Below are positions 8,026 through 17,536 of a DNA stretch of 64,000 bases, one piece after another (positions within the stretch are counted from its first letter, which is position 1; the number at the start of each line of letters is the position of its first letter). A program made the position numbers and the translations under genes. The DNA lies in NCBI RefSeq assembly GCF_026626335.1, contig NZ_JAPNTZ010000002.1, positions 310,001 through 374,000 on the forward strand, in the 5' to 3' direction. The DNA comes from Paractinoplanes pyxinae (GTDB lineage: Bacteria; Actinomycetota; Actinomycetes; Mycobacteriales; Micromonosporaceae). Under the pieces are notes generated by a model. That model did not search any database. It saw only the letters and a program-made list of their open reading frames with translations, and was not told the DNA's origin.

Positions 8026-10302
8026 ATGGCCCACGCGCGTACCCCACTCTGGGTTTCTGTCCTGACCGTCGTCGCTTTCGCCGCCGCCCCCAGTCCGGCC
8101 CAAGCCCGAGCCGCGTCCGCTTCGGCCGCCGTGCCAACTTCGACCCAAGCCGCGCCCGCGCCCGCCATGCTCGCGAACGCCGCGCCCGCGAACGACGCGC
8201 CCGGGAACGCCGCGTCCGCGAGCGCCGCGGCGGCGTACACGAATCCGGTCAGTGCCGGCGCCGTCGACACCTTCCCCGATCCGGCGGTCATCAAGGGCAA
8301 GGACGGCCGTTGGTGGGCGTACGGAACGACGAACCCGATCTTCAACAGCCGCGGCGAGACCGGTGAGCACATCCTCCCCACTCTGACCTCGCCCGACCTG
8401 GTGCACTGGACCTACGCCGGCGACGTCTTCCCTCTCACCGCGAAACCGGCCTGGTGGCCCGCCGGCACCCGGCCGTGGGCGCCGGACATCCGCTACTACA
8501 ACAACGCCTATCGTCTGACCTACTCGCTGTCGGTCGGTGGCATCGGGCTCGCCACCAGTTCCGGCCCCAACGGCCCGTGGACTGACCGCGGCCAGATCCT
8601 GCCGGCGGCCAGCGGCTGTCCGAGCGGCACTATCGACCAGGCCCTGATCACCGACACGGACGGCTCGTACTACCTGTACTGGGGGAGCTACGACACCATC
8701 TGCGTGGCCCGGATGAACTCGGACGGCACCGCCATCGCCGGTCCGGTCACGCAAATCGGCCACGGCCGGCGCATGGAGGGCGGCTTCGTCGTTCACCGCG
8801 GCGCCTACTACTACCTGTTCTATTCGGACGGCGGCTGCTGCGACGGCGCGTTCAGCGGCTACACGGTCAAGGTGGGCCGCGCGACGTCGCCGCTGGGTCC
8901 GTTCACCACGCCGACCGGCGTCGCGCTCACGGATCTGACCAGCAAGGACGGCGACGTGCTGGCCGCCTCCGGGAACGGCTGGGTCGGGCCCGGGCACAAC
9001 GCCATCGCCACCGACCTGGCCGGGCAGGACTGGCTGGTCTATCACGCGATCCCGCAGAACGATCCCGTCTTTCCGCCGGTCACCGGGGCCAACGGCGCCA
9101 CGCTCAACCTGAGCAAGCGGCCCCTGATGATCGACCGGCTGGACTGGATCAACGGCTGGCCGGTGGTCCGCGCGGGCGCCGGGCCGTCGCGTGGGGCGGA
9201 GAAGGCACCGGTCACCACCTGGACCGTCGGCAGCACCTTTGACGGGAACGCGGCCGGCTTCACGGGCGGTTTCTCCTGGTCGGGTGGGCTGCTCACCACC
9301 TCGGCGGCGGCCACCTCGCTCAGCGCCGGATCGGTCACCGGCAACGTCCGGGTCGAGGGGGACGTGCGGGGAACGGCGGCCGGCATCTCGTACGGCTCGG
9401 TGACCGCCTGGCTCGACAGCTCCGCACGCCGGCTGGTGGTCGACGGCGCGGTCGTGGGCTCGGTGGCACTGCCGGCCAACTTCAACTACCAGTCGTGGCA
9501 CACGATCGTGCTGACTCGGCGCGGAACCTCGCTGACCGTCTCGGTTTCGGCCGACCGGCTGCTGCAGGACACGGCCACGGTCTCGCTGACCCTGCCGTCG
9601 TCCTTCACGGGCGGGCGGATCGGCGCGGTCTCCCGGTCCGGGGCGGCCGATGTGGACAACCTGGGTGCGGCCCCGCTGTATGTGCCGGTCACCACCCGCG
9701 TGGCCGATCCGGTTGTCGGGGCTCTCCTTCCGGCGTACTCGGACGAATTTGATTCCACCGCGCCGAATGCCGGTTGGAGTTGGGTGCGGCCGGATGCGAC
9801 GGTCACGGTGAGCGGCGGGTCGCTCGTGCGCCCGACGCAGGCCGGCGACCTCGCCCTGGGCGCCAACAACGCCGGGGTCCTGCTGCGCGACGCCCCGGCC
9901 GGTCCGTTCGTGGTCGAGACGAAAGTGCAGTTCGACGGCGTACGCGGAAATCAGCAAGCCGGTCTCGTGCTCTACGACACCGATGACCGATTCGTGAAAC
10001 TGGCCCACTCGGTGCTGCCGCTCAACGGCGTCGCGAACACGTTCCTGCAGCAGACCGAGTTCACCAAGGAGGACGGCGGCCGGTCCGGCCCGTCGTTCGG
10101 CGGTCCCGCCCCCGGCACGATGTGGCTGCGCCTGCTGCACCGCGACGGCGTGGCCCGCATGGCCACCAGCCGCGACGGCGTGACCTGGACGTGGGGCGCG
10201 GCCTGGACCATGCCGCGCCCCTTCCGCATTGGTGTGGTGGCCATGGGCGGAACGGGCGCCACCGCGCGCTTTGACTACGTCCGCACGTACGCCGCCGGCT
10301 GA
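8026..10302 (+). CDS. Secreted glycoside hydrolase family 43-like protein with C-terminal lectin-like domain
   Basis: 758 residues. A signal peptide (about 1-27, ending near AQA) is followed by an Ala/Pro-rich low-complexity stretch to residue 70. The five-bladed GH43 domain then has candidate catalytic residues Asp85 (FPDPAV), Asp204 (TIDQ) and Glu251 (RMEGGF). After about residue 390 come two beta-sandwich regions; the last (from about 570, YSDEFDSTAPNAGWSW) looks like a DUF1349/concanavalin-like module. GH43 enzymes cleave arabinan or xylan side chains; which one is not readable here. It is a single gene, convergent with the antiporter. Confidence 0.85.
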   Translation: MAHARTPLWVSVLTVVAFAAAPSPAQARAASASAAVPTSTQAAPAPAMLANAAPANDAPGNAASASAAAAYTNPVSAGAVDTFPDPAVIKGKDGRWWAYGTTNPIFNSRGETGEHILPTLTSPDLVHWTYAGDVFPLTAKPAWWPAGTRPWAPDIRYYNNAYRLTYSLSVGGIGLATSSGPNGPWTDRGQILPAASGCPSGTIDQALITDTDGSYYLYWGSYDTICVARMNSDGTAIAGPVTQIGHGRRMEGGFVVHRGAYYYLFYSDGGCCDGAFSGYTVKVGRATSPLGPFTTPTGVALTDLTSKDGDVLAASGNGWVGPGHNAIATDLAGQDWLVYHAIPQNDPVFPPVTGANGATLNLSKRPLMIDRLDWINGWPVVRAGAGPSRGAEKAPVTTWTVGSTFDGNAAGFTGGFSWSGGLLTTSAAATSLSAGSVTGNVRVEGDVRGTAAGISYGSVTAWLDSSARRLVVDGAVVGSVALPANFNYQSWHTIVLTRRGTSLTVSVSADRLLQDTATVSLTLPSSFTGGRIGAVSRSGAADVDNLGAAPLYVPVTTRVADPVVGALLPAYSDEFDSTAPNAGWSWVRPDATVTVSGGSLVRPTQAGDLALGANNAGVLLRDAPAGPFVVETKVQFDGVRGNQQAGLVLYDTDDRFVKLAHSVLPLNGVANTFLQQTEFTKEDGGRSGPSFGGPAPGTMWLRLLHRDGVARMATSRDGVTWTWGAAWTMPRPFRIGVVAMGGTGATARFDYVRTYAAG

Positions 10303-10311
10303 CTCACAGCA

Positions 10312-10344
10312 CGGCGGTGGCCCGCTTCGTGCGGCACGCCGCCG
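10312..10344. terminator. Hairpin between convergent genes
   Basis: CGGCGGTG pairs with CACGCCGCCG (two-base bulge), and an inner CCGC/GCGG pair closes a TTCGT loop. It lies between the ends of the GH43 and antiporter genes and could terminate both. There is no T-tract, as is common in GC-rich actinobacteria. Confidence 0.45.
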
Positions 10345-10349
10345 CGTCG

Positions 10350-11906
10350 TTATGAGGACGCGGTGTGGCGGGCGGCCTGGCGCAGGTCGATGTCCTCGAT
10401 GAGCTCGCGGGCGATCTCCTCGCTCAGTTCGCGGTCGCGGACGGCCTTGCCCAGCGCCAGGCGCTGCGCCTCGAAGCCGGCGTCGACGTCGGGCTCCGGT
10501 TGGGCGGCGGCCTCGGCGACGATCTCGCGGCCCCGCGCGCGTTCGGCGTCGGTGGCGGCCCGCTCGGCGGTCAGGTCGAACTTCAGCTTGCGGGCCAGCC
10601 AGCCCACCGTCGTGCCCTGCAGCAGCAGGGTGCCCAGGGTGACGAACAGCGCGATGGCCTGGATGGCAGCCCGGCCCGGGAACTCTTCACCCGACGAGGT
10701 GTGCTCGGGGATCGAGGCCGCCGCGGCCAGGGTGAGGATGCCGCGCATGCCGGTCCAGCCGACCAGCAGGCGCTCGTTGCGGGTCGGGGCGGGCAGCGGG
10801 TCCTCGCCGCGTCGCTGCCGGCGGCGATCGCGCATGGCCTGCAGCCGGGTGCGGTAGCGGACGTCCTGCTTGGCCCGCTCCTCGGACCGCTTCTCGCGGG
10901 CCGTCCACCGGCCGAACAGCACCTCGACCCCGATCAGCCGGATCACGATCGCCGCCACCAGCAGCACCGCGCCGGCGACCAGCGTGCGGCCCAGCCCGGG
11001 GTCGTCAGAGTCGGCCAGCTCCTCCAAGACCCATTTCAACTGCAGACCGATGTACGCGAAGACGAACGTCTCCAGCAGGAAGTCGATGACCGGCCAGACT
11101 TCGCCCTCCTGCAGCCGGGCCCGGTAGGCGCCCGGGTACTGGTGCTTCGGGTCGAGGGTGAGGTTGACGCTCAGTGAGAAGGCGGCCACGACCACGGCCA
11201 GGATGCCCGAGGCGTGCACCTCCTCGGCCGTCAGGAAGGCGGTGAACGGCACCAGCAGCACCAGCGCGGTCTCCAGCGTCGGATTGCCCAGCCGCTTGCG
11301 GATCCACAGGGCGATCACCGCGTACGCCGCGCCGATGCCGACCCCGATCGACGCGGTGCGGAAGAACTCGCCGACCCCGCCCTGCCAGGTGGTGTGCTCA
11401 CCGTTCACGGCGGCCACGGCGATGCTGAACAGGGTGAGCGCGGTCGCGTCGTTGACCAGGCTTTCGCCGGTGAGGATCGAGGTGGCCCGCTTGGGCAGGC
11501 CGATCTCCTCGCCGTGCGAGACGGTGGTGATCGTGTCCGGCGGCGCGAGCACCGCGCCCAGCACGAAAGCCACCGTCAGCCCGAGCGTGGGCAGCAGCCA
11601 CGACGTCAGCAGGCCGAGGGCGCCGGTGGAGAGCACCACCAGCACCACGCCGAGCGTCCAGATGGCCCGCAGGTTGGCCCCGAAGCTCGCGAACGACGCC
11701 CCGCGGGTGGCCGAATAGAGCAGCGGCGGGATGACGATGGCCAGGATCAGCTCGCTCTCGAGCTCCAGCCGCGGCACCCCCGGGATGAAGGACGCGCCCG
11801 CGGCCAGCACCACGATGATCATGCCGGGCTCGACGCCCCGCTTGCGCGCGAGCGCCGACACCGCGATGCCCAGCCCGATGATGAGCAGGATCTGAACGCC
11901 GTTCAC
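10350..11906 (-). CDS. CPA1-family Na+/H+ antiporter
   Basis: 518 residues from GTG 11906. About 12 membrane helices carry the CPA1 motifs PPLLYSA, the ion-binding ESLVNDATAL and WTGMRGILTLAAA. A charged loop of about 50 residues lies near residue 350 and a soluble helical tail follows the last helix. CPA1 antiporters exchange Na+ or K+ for H+ at the plasma membrane. An upstream ATG at 11948 is possible, but it would add 14 residues without family character and sits upstream of a good -10 box. It is divergent from glyA. Confidence 0.9.
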   Translation of the reverse strand: MNGVQILLIIGLGIAVSALARKRGVEPGMIIVVLAAGASFIPGVPRLELESELILAIVIPPLLYSATRGASFASFGANLRAIWTLGVVLVVLSTGALGLLTSWLLPTLGLTVAFVLGAVLAPPDTITTVSHGEEIGLPKRATSILTGESLVNDATALTLFSIAVAAVNGEHTTWQGGVGEFFRTASIGVGIGAAYAVIALWIRKRLGNPTLETALVLLVPFTAFLTAEEVHASGILAVVVAAFSLSVNLTLDPKHQYPGAYRARLQEGEVWPVIDFLLETFVFAYIGLQLKWVLEELADSDDPGLGRTLVAGAVLLVAAIVIRLIGVEVLFGRWTAREKRSEERAKQDVRYRTRLQAMRDRRRQRRGEDPLPAPTRNERLLVGWTGMRGILTLAAAASIPEHTSSGEEFPGRAAIQAIALFVTLGTLLLQGTTVGWLARKLKFDLTAERAATDAERARGREIVAEAAAQPEPDVDAGFEAQRLALGKAVRDRELSEEIARELIEDIDLRQAARHTASS

Positions 11907-11913
11907 TCCGCTT

Positions 11914-11919
11914 ACCCTA
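11914..11919 (-). promoter_or_regulatory. -10 box of the antiporter gene (probably leaderless)
   Basis: TAGGGT on the minus strand lies 7 nt before GTG 11906, which places the transcript start at the start codon. This supports 11906 over 11948 as the start. Confidence 0.45.
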
Positions 11920-11966
11920 GTGATCAACGGTTTCGGCCGGGAGAACAAGACCGGTATGCTCGTCGG

Positions 11967-12048
11967 CGGGCCGTGACTGGCGCGTCAAGGTGGTCAACCA
12001 TCGGGGAGCGGCCTCGTCTGATGACGACACCTGCCGTGCGCCTGGGCC
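11967..12048 (+). promoter_or_regulatory. ZTP (pfl) riboswitch upstream of glyA
   Basis: The leader carries the conserved pieces of the ZTP riboswitch in order: GGGCCGTGACTGGCG (11968-11982), a GGTGG/CCATC hairpin, CGGGGAGCGG (12002-12011) and GCGCCTGGGC (12038-12047). GGCCG pairs with CGGCC to close the first domain, and GGCG at 11979-11982 can pair with CGCC at 12039-12042 to form the pseudoknot. ZTP and ZMP signal folate shortage and switch on one-carbon genes such as glyA, which starts 26 nt downstream. TATGCT at 11955-11960 is a plausible -10 box. Confidence 0.88.
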
Positions 12049-12073
12049 TCTTCACCGTGATAGGGAGGTCCTT

Positions 12074-13498
12074 ATGCCCGAGCTGAATCCCGAGTCCGCC
12101 GCCTTCCGCTCCGCCCTCGAGGTCGTGCGGTCCGTCGAGCCGCGCATCGCCGACGCGATCGCCAAGGAGCTGACCGACCAGCGCGAGTCGCTGAAGCTGA
12201 TCGCCAGTGAGAACTACGCCTCGCCGGCCGTGCTGCTGGCCATGGGCAACTGGCTCTCCGACAAGTACGCCGAGGGCACGATCGGCCGCCGCTTCTACGC
12301 CGGCTGCCAGAACGTCGACACCGTCGAGTCGGTCGCCGTCGAGCACGCCAAGGCCCTGTTCGGCGCACCGTACGCCTACGTGCAGCCGCACTCCGGCATC
12401 GACGCCAACCTGGTCGCGTACTGGGCGATCCTGGCCGACCGGGTCGAGGTGCCCTACCTCAAGAAGTTCGAGAAGCGCCAGATCAACAACCTGAGCGACG
12501 CCGAGTGGGCCGAGCTGCGGCAGGCGTTCGGCAACCAGCGCATGCTCGGCATGAGCCTCGACGCGGGTGGCCACCTCACCCACGGCTTCCGGCCCAACAT
12601 CAGCGGCAAGATGTTCGACCAGCGGTCGTACGGCGTCGACCCGGCCACCGGGCAGATCGACTACGCCGCCCTGCGCGAGACCGCGCGCGAATTCAAGCCC
12701 CTGATCATCGTGGGTGGCTACTCGGCGTACCCCCGCAAGGTGAACTTCGCGACGCTGCGCGAGATCGCCGACGAGGTGGGCGCGACCTTCATGGTCGACA
12801 TGGCGCACTTCGCCGGCCTGGTCGCGGGCAAGGTCTTCACCGGCGACTTCAACCCGATCGAGCACGCGCACATCGTCACCACGACGACCCACAAGAGCCT
12901 GCGGGGCCCGCGCGGTGGCGCCGTCTTCGCCCAGCCCGAACTGGCCGACCAGGTCGACCGCGGCTGCCCGATGGTGCTCGGCGGCCCGCTGGGTCACGTC
13001 ATGGCGGCCAAGGCGATCGCGTTCGCCGAGGCCCGGCGGCCGGAATTCCAGACGTACGCGCAGCAGATCGTGACCAACAGCCAGGCCCTCGCCGAGGGTC
13101 TGAGCAAGCGCGGCGTGCAGCTGGTCAGCGGCGGCACCGACAACCACCTGGTGCTGATCGACGTGCACCCGTTCGGTCTGACCGGTCGCCAGGCCGAGCA
13201 GGCGCTGCTCGACAGCGGCGTCGTCACCAACCGCAACGCCATCCCGAACGACCCGAACGGCGCCTGGTACACCTCGGGCATCCGGATCGGCACGCCCGCG
13301 CTCACGTCGCGGGGCCTCGGCGTGGCCGAGATGGACCAGATCGCCGAGCTCATCCACACCGTGCTCAGCGGAACCACGCCCGACGCCACGTCGAAGGCCA
13401 AGTTCCACCTCGACCCGGCCGTGTCGGACAGGGTGCACAAGCAGGCCCACGAGCTGCTGGCCGGCTTCCCGCTCTACCCCAGCGTCGATCTGGGCTGA
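12074..13498 (+). CDS. glyA: Serine hydroxymethyltransferase
   Basis: 474 residues from ATG 12074 with the site GGGAGG 7 nt upstream. The PLP enzyme converts serine and tetrahydrofolate to glycine and methylene-THF in the cytoplasm. Landmarks are [13 protein letters not shown], the Schiff-base Lys274 in [11 protein letters not shown] and [15 protein letters not shown]. It is longer than E. coli GlyA (417) and belongs to the longer actinobacterial form with an insert around residues 115-180. The ZTP riboswitch in front indicates control by folate status. Confidence 0.96.
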   Translation: MPELNPESAAFRSALEVVRSVEPRIADAIAKELTDQRESLKLIASENYASPAVLLAMGNWLSDKYAEGTIGRRFYAGCQNVDTVESVAVEHAKALFGAPYAYVQPHSGIDANLVAYWAILADRVEVPYLKKFEKRQINNLSDAEWAELRQAFGNQRMLGMSLDAGGHLTHGFRPNISGKMFDQRSYGVDPATGQIDYAALRETAREFKPLIIVGGYSAYPRKVNFATLREIADEVGATFMVDMAHFAGLVAGKVFTGDFNPIEHAHIVTTTTHKSLRGPRGGAVFAQPELADQVDRGCPMVLGGPLGHVMAAKAIAFAEARRPEFQTYAQQIVTNSQALAEGLSKRGVQLVSGGTDNHLVLIDVHPFGLTGRQAEQALLDSGVVTNRNAIPNDPNGAWYTSGIRIGTPALTSRGLGVAEMDQIAELIHTVLSGTTPDATSKAKFHLDPAVSDRVHKQAHELLAGFPLYPSVDLG

Positions 13499-13516
13499 CG
13501 ACTGTCGTTACGTCGC

Positions 13517-13546
13517 CTCACCCCGGGGTACGCACCCCGGGGTGAG
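13517..13546 (+). terminator. Perfect 13-bp hairpin after glyA, overlapping the next start codon
   Basis: CTCACCCCGGGGT (13517-13529) and ACCCCGGGGTGAG (13534-13546) pair perfectly around a 4-nt loop. It lies 19 nt after the glyA stop and is a likely terminator. The right arm contains the GTG at 13542, the first possible start of the next gene, so the same hairpin could also hide that start. Confidence 0.65.
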
Positions 13547-14633
13547 CGAACAACCGACTGATCAAGCGGCCGGCACCCTGGAAACGGTGCACACCTTCGA
13601 CGACGGGCCGATGCCCACGGGGGTCAGCGTCTCGCGTACGGGAAGGGTCTTCGTCAATTTCCCCAAGTGGGGCGACGATGTGCGCTTCACGGTGGCCGAG
13701 ATCCGCGACGGCGAGGTGGTGCCGTATCCGGACATCGACTGGAACTCGCCGCGGGACGACGCCGACCTCGAGGCGTTCGTGTCGGTGCAGAGCATCGTGG
13801 TCGACCCGGCCGACCGGCTGTGGATCCTCGACACCGGCAGCCCGATGTTCCAGCCCACCCAGCACGGCGGCCCGAAGCTGGTCTGCGTCGACCTGGCGAC
13901 AAATCAGGTCGTACGCACCATCGTCTTCGACCAGGACGTCGCGCTCCCCACGACGTACCTGAACGACGTCCGCTTCGACCTGCGCCGCAATGCCGCCTTC
14001 ATCACCGACTCGTCCGACCAGGGCCCCAACGCCCTCATCGTCGTCGACCTGCACACCGGTGAGGCCTGGCGTCGCCTGCACGAGCACCCCACCACCAAGG
14101 CCGTCCAGCCGGCCGACATGCTGCCCATGGTTGAGGGCAAGCCGTTCTTCGAACGCCCCAAGGACGGCCCGCCCGAGCCGGTGAAAATGGGCGCCGACGG
14201 CATCGCGATCGCCGCCGACGGTTCGCGCGTCTACTACTGCCCGCTGATCTCCCGCCGCTGGCACAGCGTCTCGGCCGAGGCCCTGTTCGACCGCGGCCTG
14301 AGCGACGCCGACGTGTCCGCCACGGTCGTCGACGAGGGCGACAAGGGCGGAGCATCGGACGGCCTCGAAACCGACGACCAGGGCCGCCTCTACATGACCG
14401 ACTGGGAGCACAACGCCGTCCTGCGCCGCCTCCCCGACGGCACCGTCGAAACCCTGGTCCACGACCCCCGCCTGCTCTGGCCCGACACGATGTCCGTGGC
14501 CGACGGCTACCTCTACGTCACGTCCAACCAGCTGCACCGCCAGGCCAAGTACCAGAACGACGAAGACCGTCGCCAATACCCGTACTCCCTGTTCCGGGTG
14601 CCCATCGACGCCGGCCCGATCAACCTGCGGTAG
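13542..14633 (+). CDS. Major royal jelly / SMP-30-like beta-propeller protein
   Basis: Up to 363 residues. Propeller-type repeats such as VDPADRLWILDTGSP, YLNDVRFDLRRNAAFITDS and GLETDDQGRLYMTDWEHNAV match the MRJP/yellow and gluconolactonase (SMP-30) superfamily. No signal peptide is visible. The start is uncertain: GTG 13542 lies in a strong hairpin and lacks a clear ribosome site, while ATG 13611 (MPTGVSVS) begins just before the conserved part. Bacterial members are mostly uncharacterised and may act on sugar lactones or related small molecules. Confidence 0.8.
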   Translation: MSEQPTDQAAGTLETVHTFDDGPMPTGVSVSRTGRVFVNFPKWGDDVRFTVAEIRDGEVVPYPDIDWNSPRDDADLEAFVSVQSIVVDPADRLWILDTGSPMFQPTQHGGPKLVCVDLATNQVVRTIVFDQDVALPTTYLNDVRFDLRRNAAFITDSSDQGPNALIVVDLHTGEAWRRLHEHPTTKAVQPADMLPMVEGKPFFERPKDGPPEPVKMGADGIAIAADGSRVYYCPLISRRWHSVSAEALFDRGLSDADVSATVVDEGDKGGASDGLETDDQGRLYMTDWEHNAVLRRLPDGTVETLVHDPRLLWPDTMSVADGYLYVTSNQLHRQAKYQNDEDRRQYPYSLFRVPIDAGPINLR

Positions 14634-14812
14634 GTGTATCCGTCGCGGATCGAACGTGTCGCCGCCGCAAATCGAAAGTCCGGGCGTCGCAAATCGAAAG
14701 CCGGCGGCAAGATCGAGGTCGACGCCGTATTGCAGAACAGGCGGAGTCGGGTCATCGCCTGGGACGTGACGCCGCCACGAACCTGCGTGCCGGGGCGGTA
14801 GCCTCGGCCGCG
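14634..14812. other. Intergenic stretch with a short direct repeat
   Basis: CGCAAATCGAAAG occurs at 14666-14678 and again at 14688-14700. TAGCCT at 14799-14804 lies 8 nt before the helicase ATG and may be its -10 box. Nothing else was recognised. Confidence 0.4.
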
Positions 14813-17536
14813 ATGGTGCCGTCGACTGTTCTTGCTGTGCTGGCTGAGCTTGCGCCGGCCAAGGGCGACCGCGTGCTCGATGTCGGGCGCTTCCTGTGGC
14901 TGGAGGATGCGGAGCGGGCGCCTCGGCAGAAGGACGCTGATCGGCTCGCGGCGATCGGGGCGTTGCATCGCGATGAGCGGCCGCTGCGGCGTGGGTGGGG
15001 CTTCCTGGTCGGGCGGACCGAGATCGAGGGCAAGCAGCGCAAGATCCGGCTGCCGTTGCTCAGCCAGCCGGTGCAGCTCGAGCGGGGGCTGCTGGGGTAT
15101 CGGGTGGTGCCGGCCGGGGACGTGGAGATCACGCCGCTGATCGAGGATCGGAAGCTGGCCGCGGCGTTGGAGGCGGCGCCGGGGGTGGCCGGGCCGGGCT
15201 GGCTGGAGGCGACCGGCAGCAAGGCCTGGCTGTGGTCGGCGGCCGAAGCTACGGGACTGCCGGTGGACGCGGTGGCCGGCGATCGGAAGGCGCCCAACGA
15301 CCGGATCGTGCTGGTGCCCGAGGCGGCGCTGTTCGTGGTGCGGGACGTTTTCGGGGCCGGGTTGGCCGACAGTTTGCGCAGCTGGGCGTCGCGGGATCTG
15401 GCCGGCACCGCACTGGCCGCGCTCTACGCCAACGAGGACGAAAGCCGGGCGGCCAAACGCGGCGGAGACGAGGGCCGAGCGGCCAAACGCGGCGAAGACG
15501 GCAGCGGCGCGGCCGAACGCGGCGGAAGCAAAGGCGGCGGCGACCAAGCGACCGTTTTGTCGCCAATGCCGCTGAGCGAGGCTCAGGCTGAGGTTGTGAG
15601 CCGGGTACGGGACGACACGATCACCGTGGTCTCGGGGCCGCCGGGTAACGGCAAGAGCCACACCGTCGTGGCGGCGGCGCTCGAGGTCGTGCATCGGGGT
15701 GGGTCGGTGCTGGTGGCGACGCAGTCGCCGCATGCGGCTGAGGTGTTGAGCCGGCTGCTCGAACGGTATCCGGGGCCGGTTCCGGTGCTGTTCGGGGACG
15801 CGGCCCGCCGCGAGAGCCTGGCCGCCGAGCTGACCGCGGGGCTCGAGCACGGCGCGTCCGACGACGAACTCAAGGCGGACGCCGAGCAAGTTCGAAAAGC
15901 CCATGACGCCGTACGGGATATTCGCGCCGGTCTGACCGCGGCCCTCAGCCTCGAAACCACAGCGGCCGAGCTGCCCGAATGGCAACCGCGCCTGACCGCG
16001 CTGGCCGTGGACGTGCCCGGCGCCTTCGACGGCGACGCCGATCTGGCGAAGCTGGAGCACCGGCTCGACGGCGGCGCGCTCGCGAAGTGGTGGGCCCGGC
16101 GGCGGCTGCGCGTGCGGAAAGACGTACCGAGGGAAAGGGTGACCGACGCCTTCGCCGCGGCCGCCGCGCAGCGAGCCGCCGCCCAGCTGGCCGCGACCGG
16201 CGGCACCAGCCTCGAGCCGCAGTGGCAGGCCCTGCACGACGCCGAGGAAAGGCTGGCCGCGACCGTCGGTGATGCCATGCGCCGGGCCGCCCGCAGCCGC
16301 AAACGGTGGGACCGCGCCGCGCGCCGAGGGGCCGCGGACCTGGCTGCCGCGTTGCGGGCCGGGCGCAACCGCCGTCGTGAGCTGCTGGCCGCATTGCCGG
16401 CCGAGCCGTTGGTACGCGCTCTCCCGCTCTGGATCGGCACGGTGGCCGACGTCGAGGATCTGCTGCCCGCCGCGCCCGGGATGTTCGACCTGGTGGTGTT
16501 GGACGAGGCGTCCCATGTGGACCAGGTGCGGGCCGCGCCGGTGTTGGCTAGGGCGAAGCGAGCGATGGTCGTCGGCGACCCGCGGCAGTTGCGGTTCGTC
16601 TCGTTCGTCAGCGATGTCGACGTGGCTGAAGTGCTGCAGCGGCACGGCGCGGACGAGCGGCTCGACGTCCGCCGGGTCAGCGCCTACGACCTCGCGGCCG
16701 GCGCCGCCCCGGCCACCTGGCTGGCCGAGCATCACCGCAGCGTGCCGCACCTGATCGGCTTCGCGGCGCGGCGCTTCTACGGCGACCGGCTCGACGTGCT
16801 CACCCGCACCCCGGCCACCGAGGGCGCCGACGCGATCGACATCGTGCGCGCGCCCGACGAACTGGCCGCGGTGCTGAAGCTGGTCGAGGAAGAGGCCGCG
16901 GCCGGCACGCGCGGCATCGGGGTGATCTCGCCGTTCCGTCCGCAGGCCGACGCGCTCGAGGCGGCACTCGTCGAGGCGTACCCGGTAGAGAAGATCGAGG
17001 AATTGGGCCTGCGCACCGGCACGGTGCACGCTTTCCAGGGCAGCGAGGCCGACGTCGTGATCGTCTCGCTGGGCCTGCCGCCGGACGATCCGCCCGCCCG
17101 CCGTCGCTTCGTGGCCGACCCCAACCTGTTCAACGTCATGGTCACCCGGGCCCGGCGGCGGCTCGTCGTGGTCACCGCCCTCGGGGACGCCGACGGCTTG
17201 GTCGGCGACTTTTTCGCGTACGCGGGAAAGCCGCAACCCATCGCCGACCGCAACCAACCAACTGGTTGGATTGCCGAGCTGGCGGCCGAGCTGAGCCGCC
17301 TCGGAGTCGAGACCCGGCCCGCGTACGCCGTCGGCCGCTGGACGATCGACCTGTGCATCGGCCCGCCCGGCAACCCGGTCGGCGTCTTCTGTGGACCCCA
17401 CCCGGACGGGCCGCCCGCGCATCTCGCCCGGCAACGCGCCTTGGCTCGCAAGGGCTGGCGCCTGCGCGACGCCTTCGCCAGCCGGTGGGCGGATGACCCC
17501 CGGCGAGCCGCCCTCGAGCTGGCCAGCTACCTCTGA
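14813..17536 (+). CDS. SF1 (UPF1-like) DNA/RNA helicase with C-terminal nuclease-like domain
   Basis: 907 residues. Residues 1-200 form an unrecognised N-terminal domain, followed by an Arg/Gly/Ala repeat linker (about 210-245). The helicase core has Walker A GPPGNGKSHT (Lys281), VVLDEASHVDQ (motif II), VVGDPRQLRF (motif III), LAEHHRSVP (motif IV), TVHAFQGSEADVVIV (motif V) and NVMVTRARRRLVVV (motif VI). After residue 820, VETRPAYAVGRWTIDLCI followed by a conserved-looking RQRALARKGWRLRDAF resembles the PD-(D/E)XK/Vsr-like tails of actinobacterial helicases. Role in repair or RNA handling is inference. It stands alone and converges with the phosphoesterase gene (10-nt overlap). Confidence 0.85.
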   Translation: MVPSTVLAVLAELAPAKGDRVLDVGRFLWLEDAERAPRQKDADRLAAIGALHRDERPLRRGWGFLVGRTEIEGKQRKIRLPLLSQPVQLERGLLGYRVVPAGDVEITPLIEDRKLAAALEAAPGVAGPGWLEATGSKAWLWSAAEATGLPVDAVAGDRKAPNDRIVLVPEAALFVVRDVFGAGLADSLRSWASRDLAGTALAALYANEDESRAAKRGGDEGRAAKRGEDGSGAAERGGSKGGGDQATVLSPMPLSEAQAEVVSRVRDDTITVVSGPPGNGKSHTVVAAALEVVHRGGSVLVATQSPHAAEVLSRLLERYPGPVPVLFGDAARRESLAAELTAGLEHGASDDELKADAEQVRKAHDAVRDIRAGLTAALSLETTAAELPEWQPRLTALAVDVPGAFDGDADLAKLEHRLDGGALAKWWARRRLRVRKDVPRERVTDAFAAAAAQRAAAQLAATGGTSLEPQWQALHDAEERLAATVGDAMRRAARSRKRWDRAARRGAADLAAALRAGRNRRRELLAALPAEPLVRALPLWIGTVADVEDLLPAAPGMFDLVVLDEASHVDQVRAAPVLARAKRAMVVGDPRQLRFVSFVSDVDVAEVLQRHGADERLDVRRVSAYDLAAGAAPATWLAEHHRSVPHLIGFAARRFYGDRLDVLTRTPATEGADAIDIVRAPDELAAVLKLVEEEAAAGTRGIGVISPFRPQADALEAALVEAYPVEKIEELGLRTGTVHAFQGSEADVVIVSLGLPPDDPPARRRFVADPNLFNVMVTRARRRLVVVTALGDADGLVGDFFAYAGKPQPIADRNQPTGWIAELAAELSRLGVETRPAYAVGRWTIDLCIGPPGNPVGVFCGPHPDGPPAHLARQRALARKGWRLRDAFASRWADDPRRAALELASYL
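15441..15530 (+). repeat. 30-bp imperfect tandem repeat inside the helicase gene
   Basis: The phrase GGCCAAACGC recurs at 15451, 15481 and (as GGCCGAACGC) 15511, exactly 30 bp apart. It encodes three copies of an AAKRGG-like decapeptide in the linker before the ATPase core. Such in-frame repeats can change copy number by slippage. Confidence 0.8.

Noticed and set aside
7990..10140. 716-codon minus-strand frame opposite the GH43 gene
   Set aside because: Antisense shadow without motifs; the plus strand has a signal peptide and GH43 catalytic pattern.
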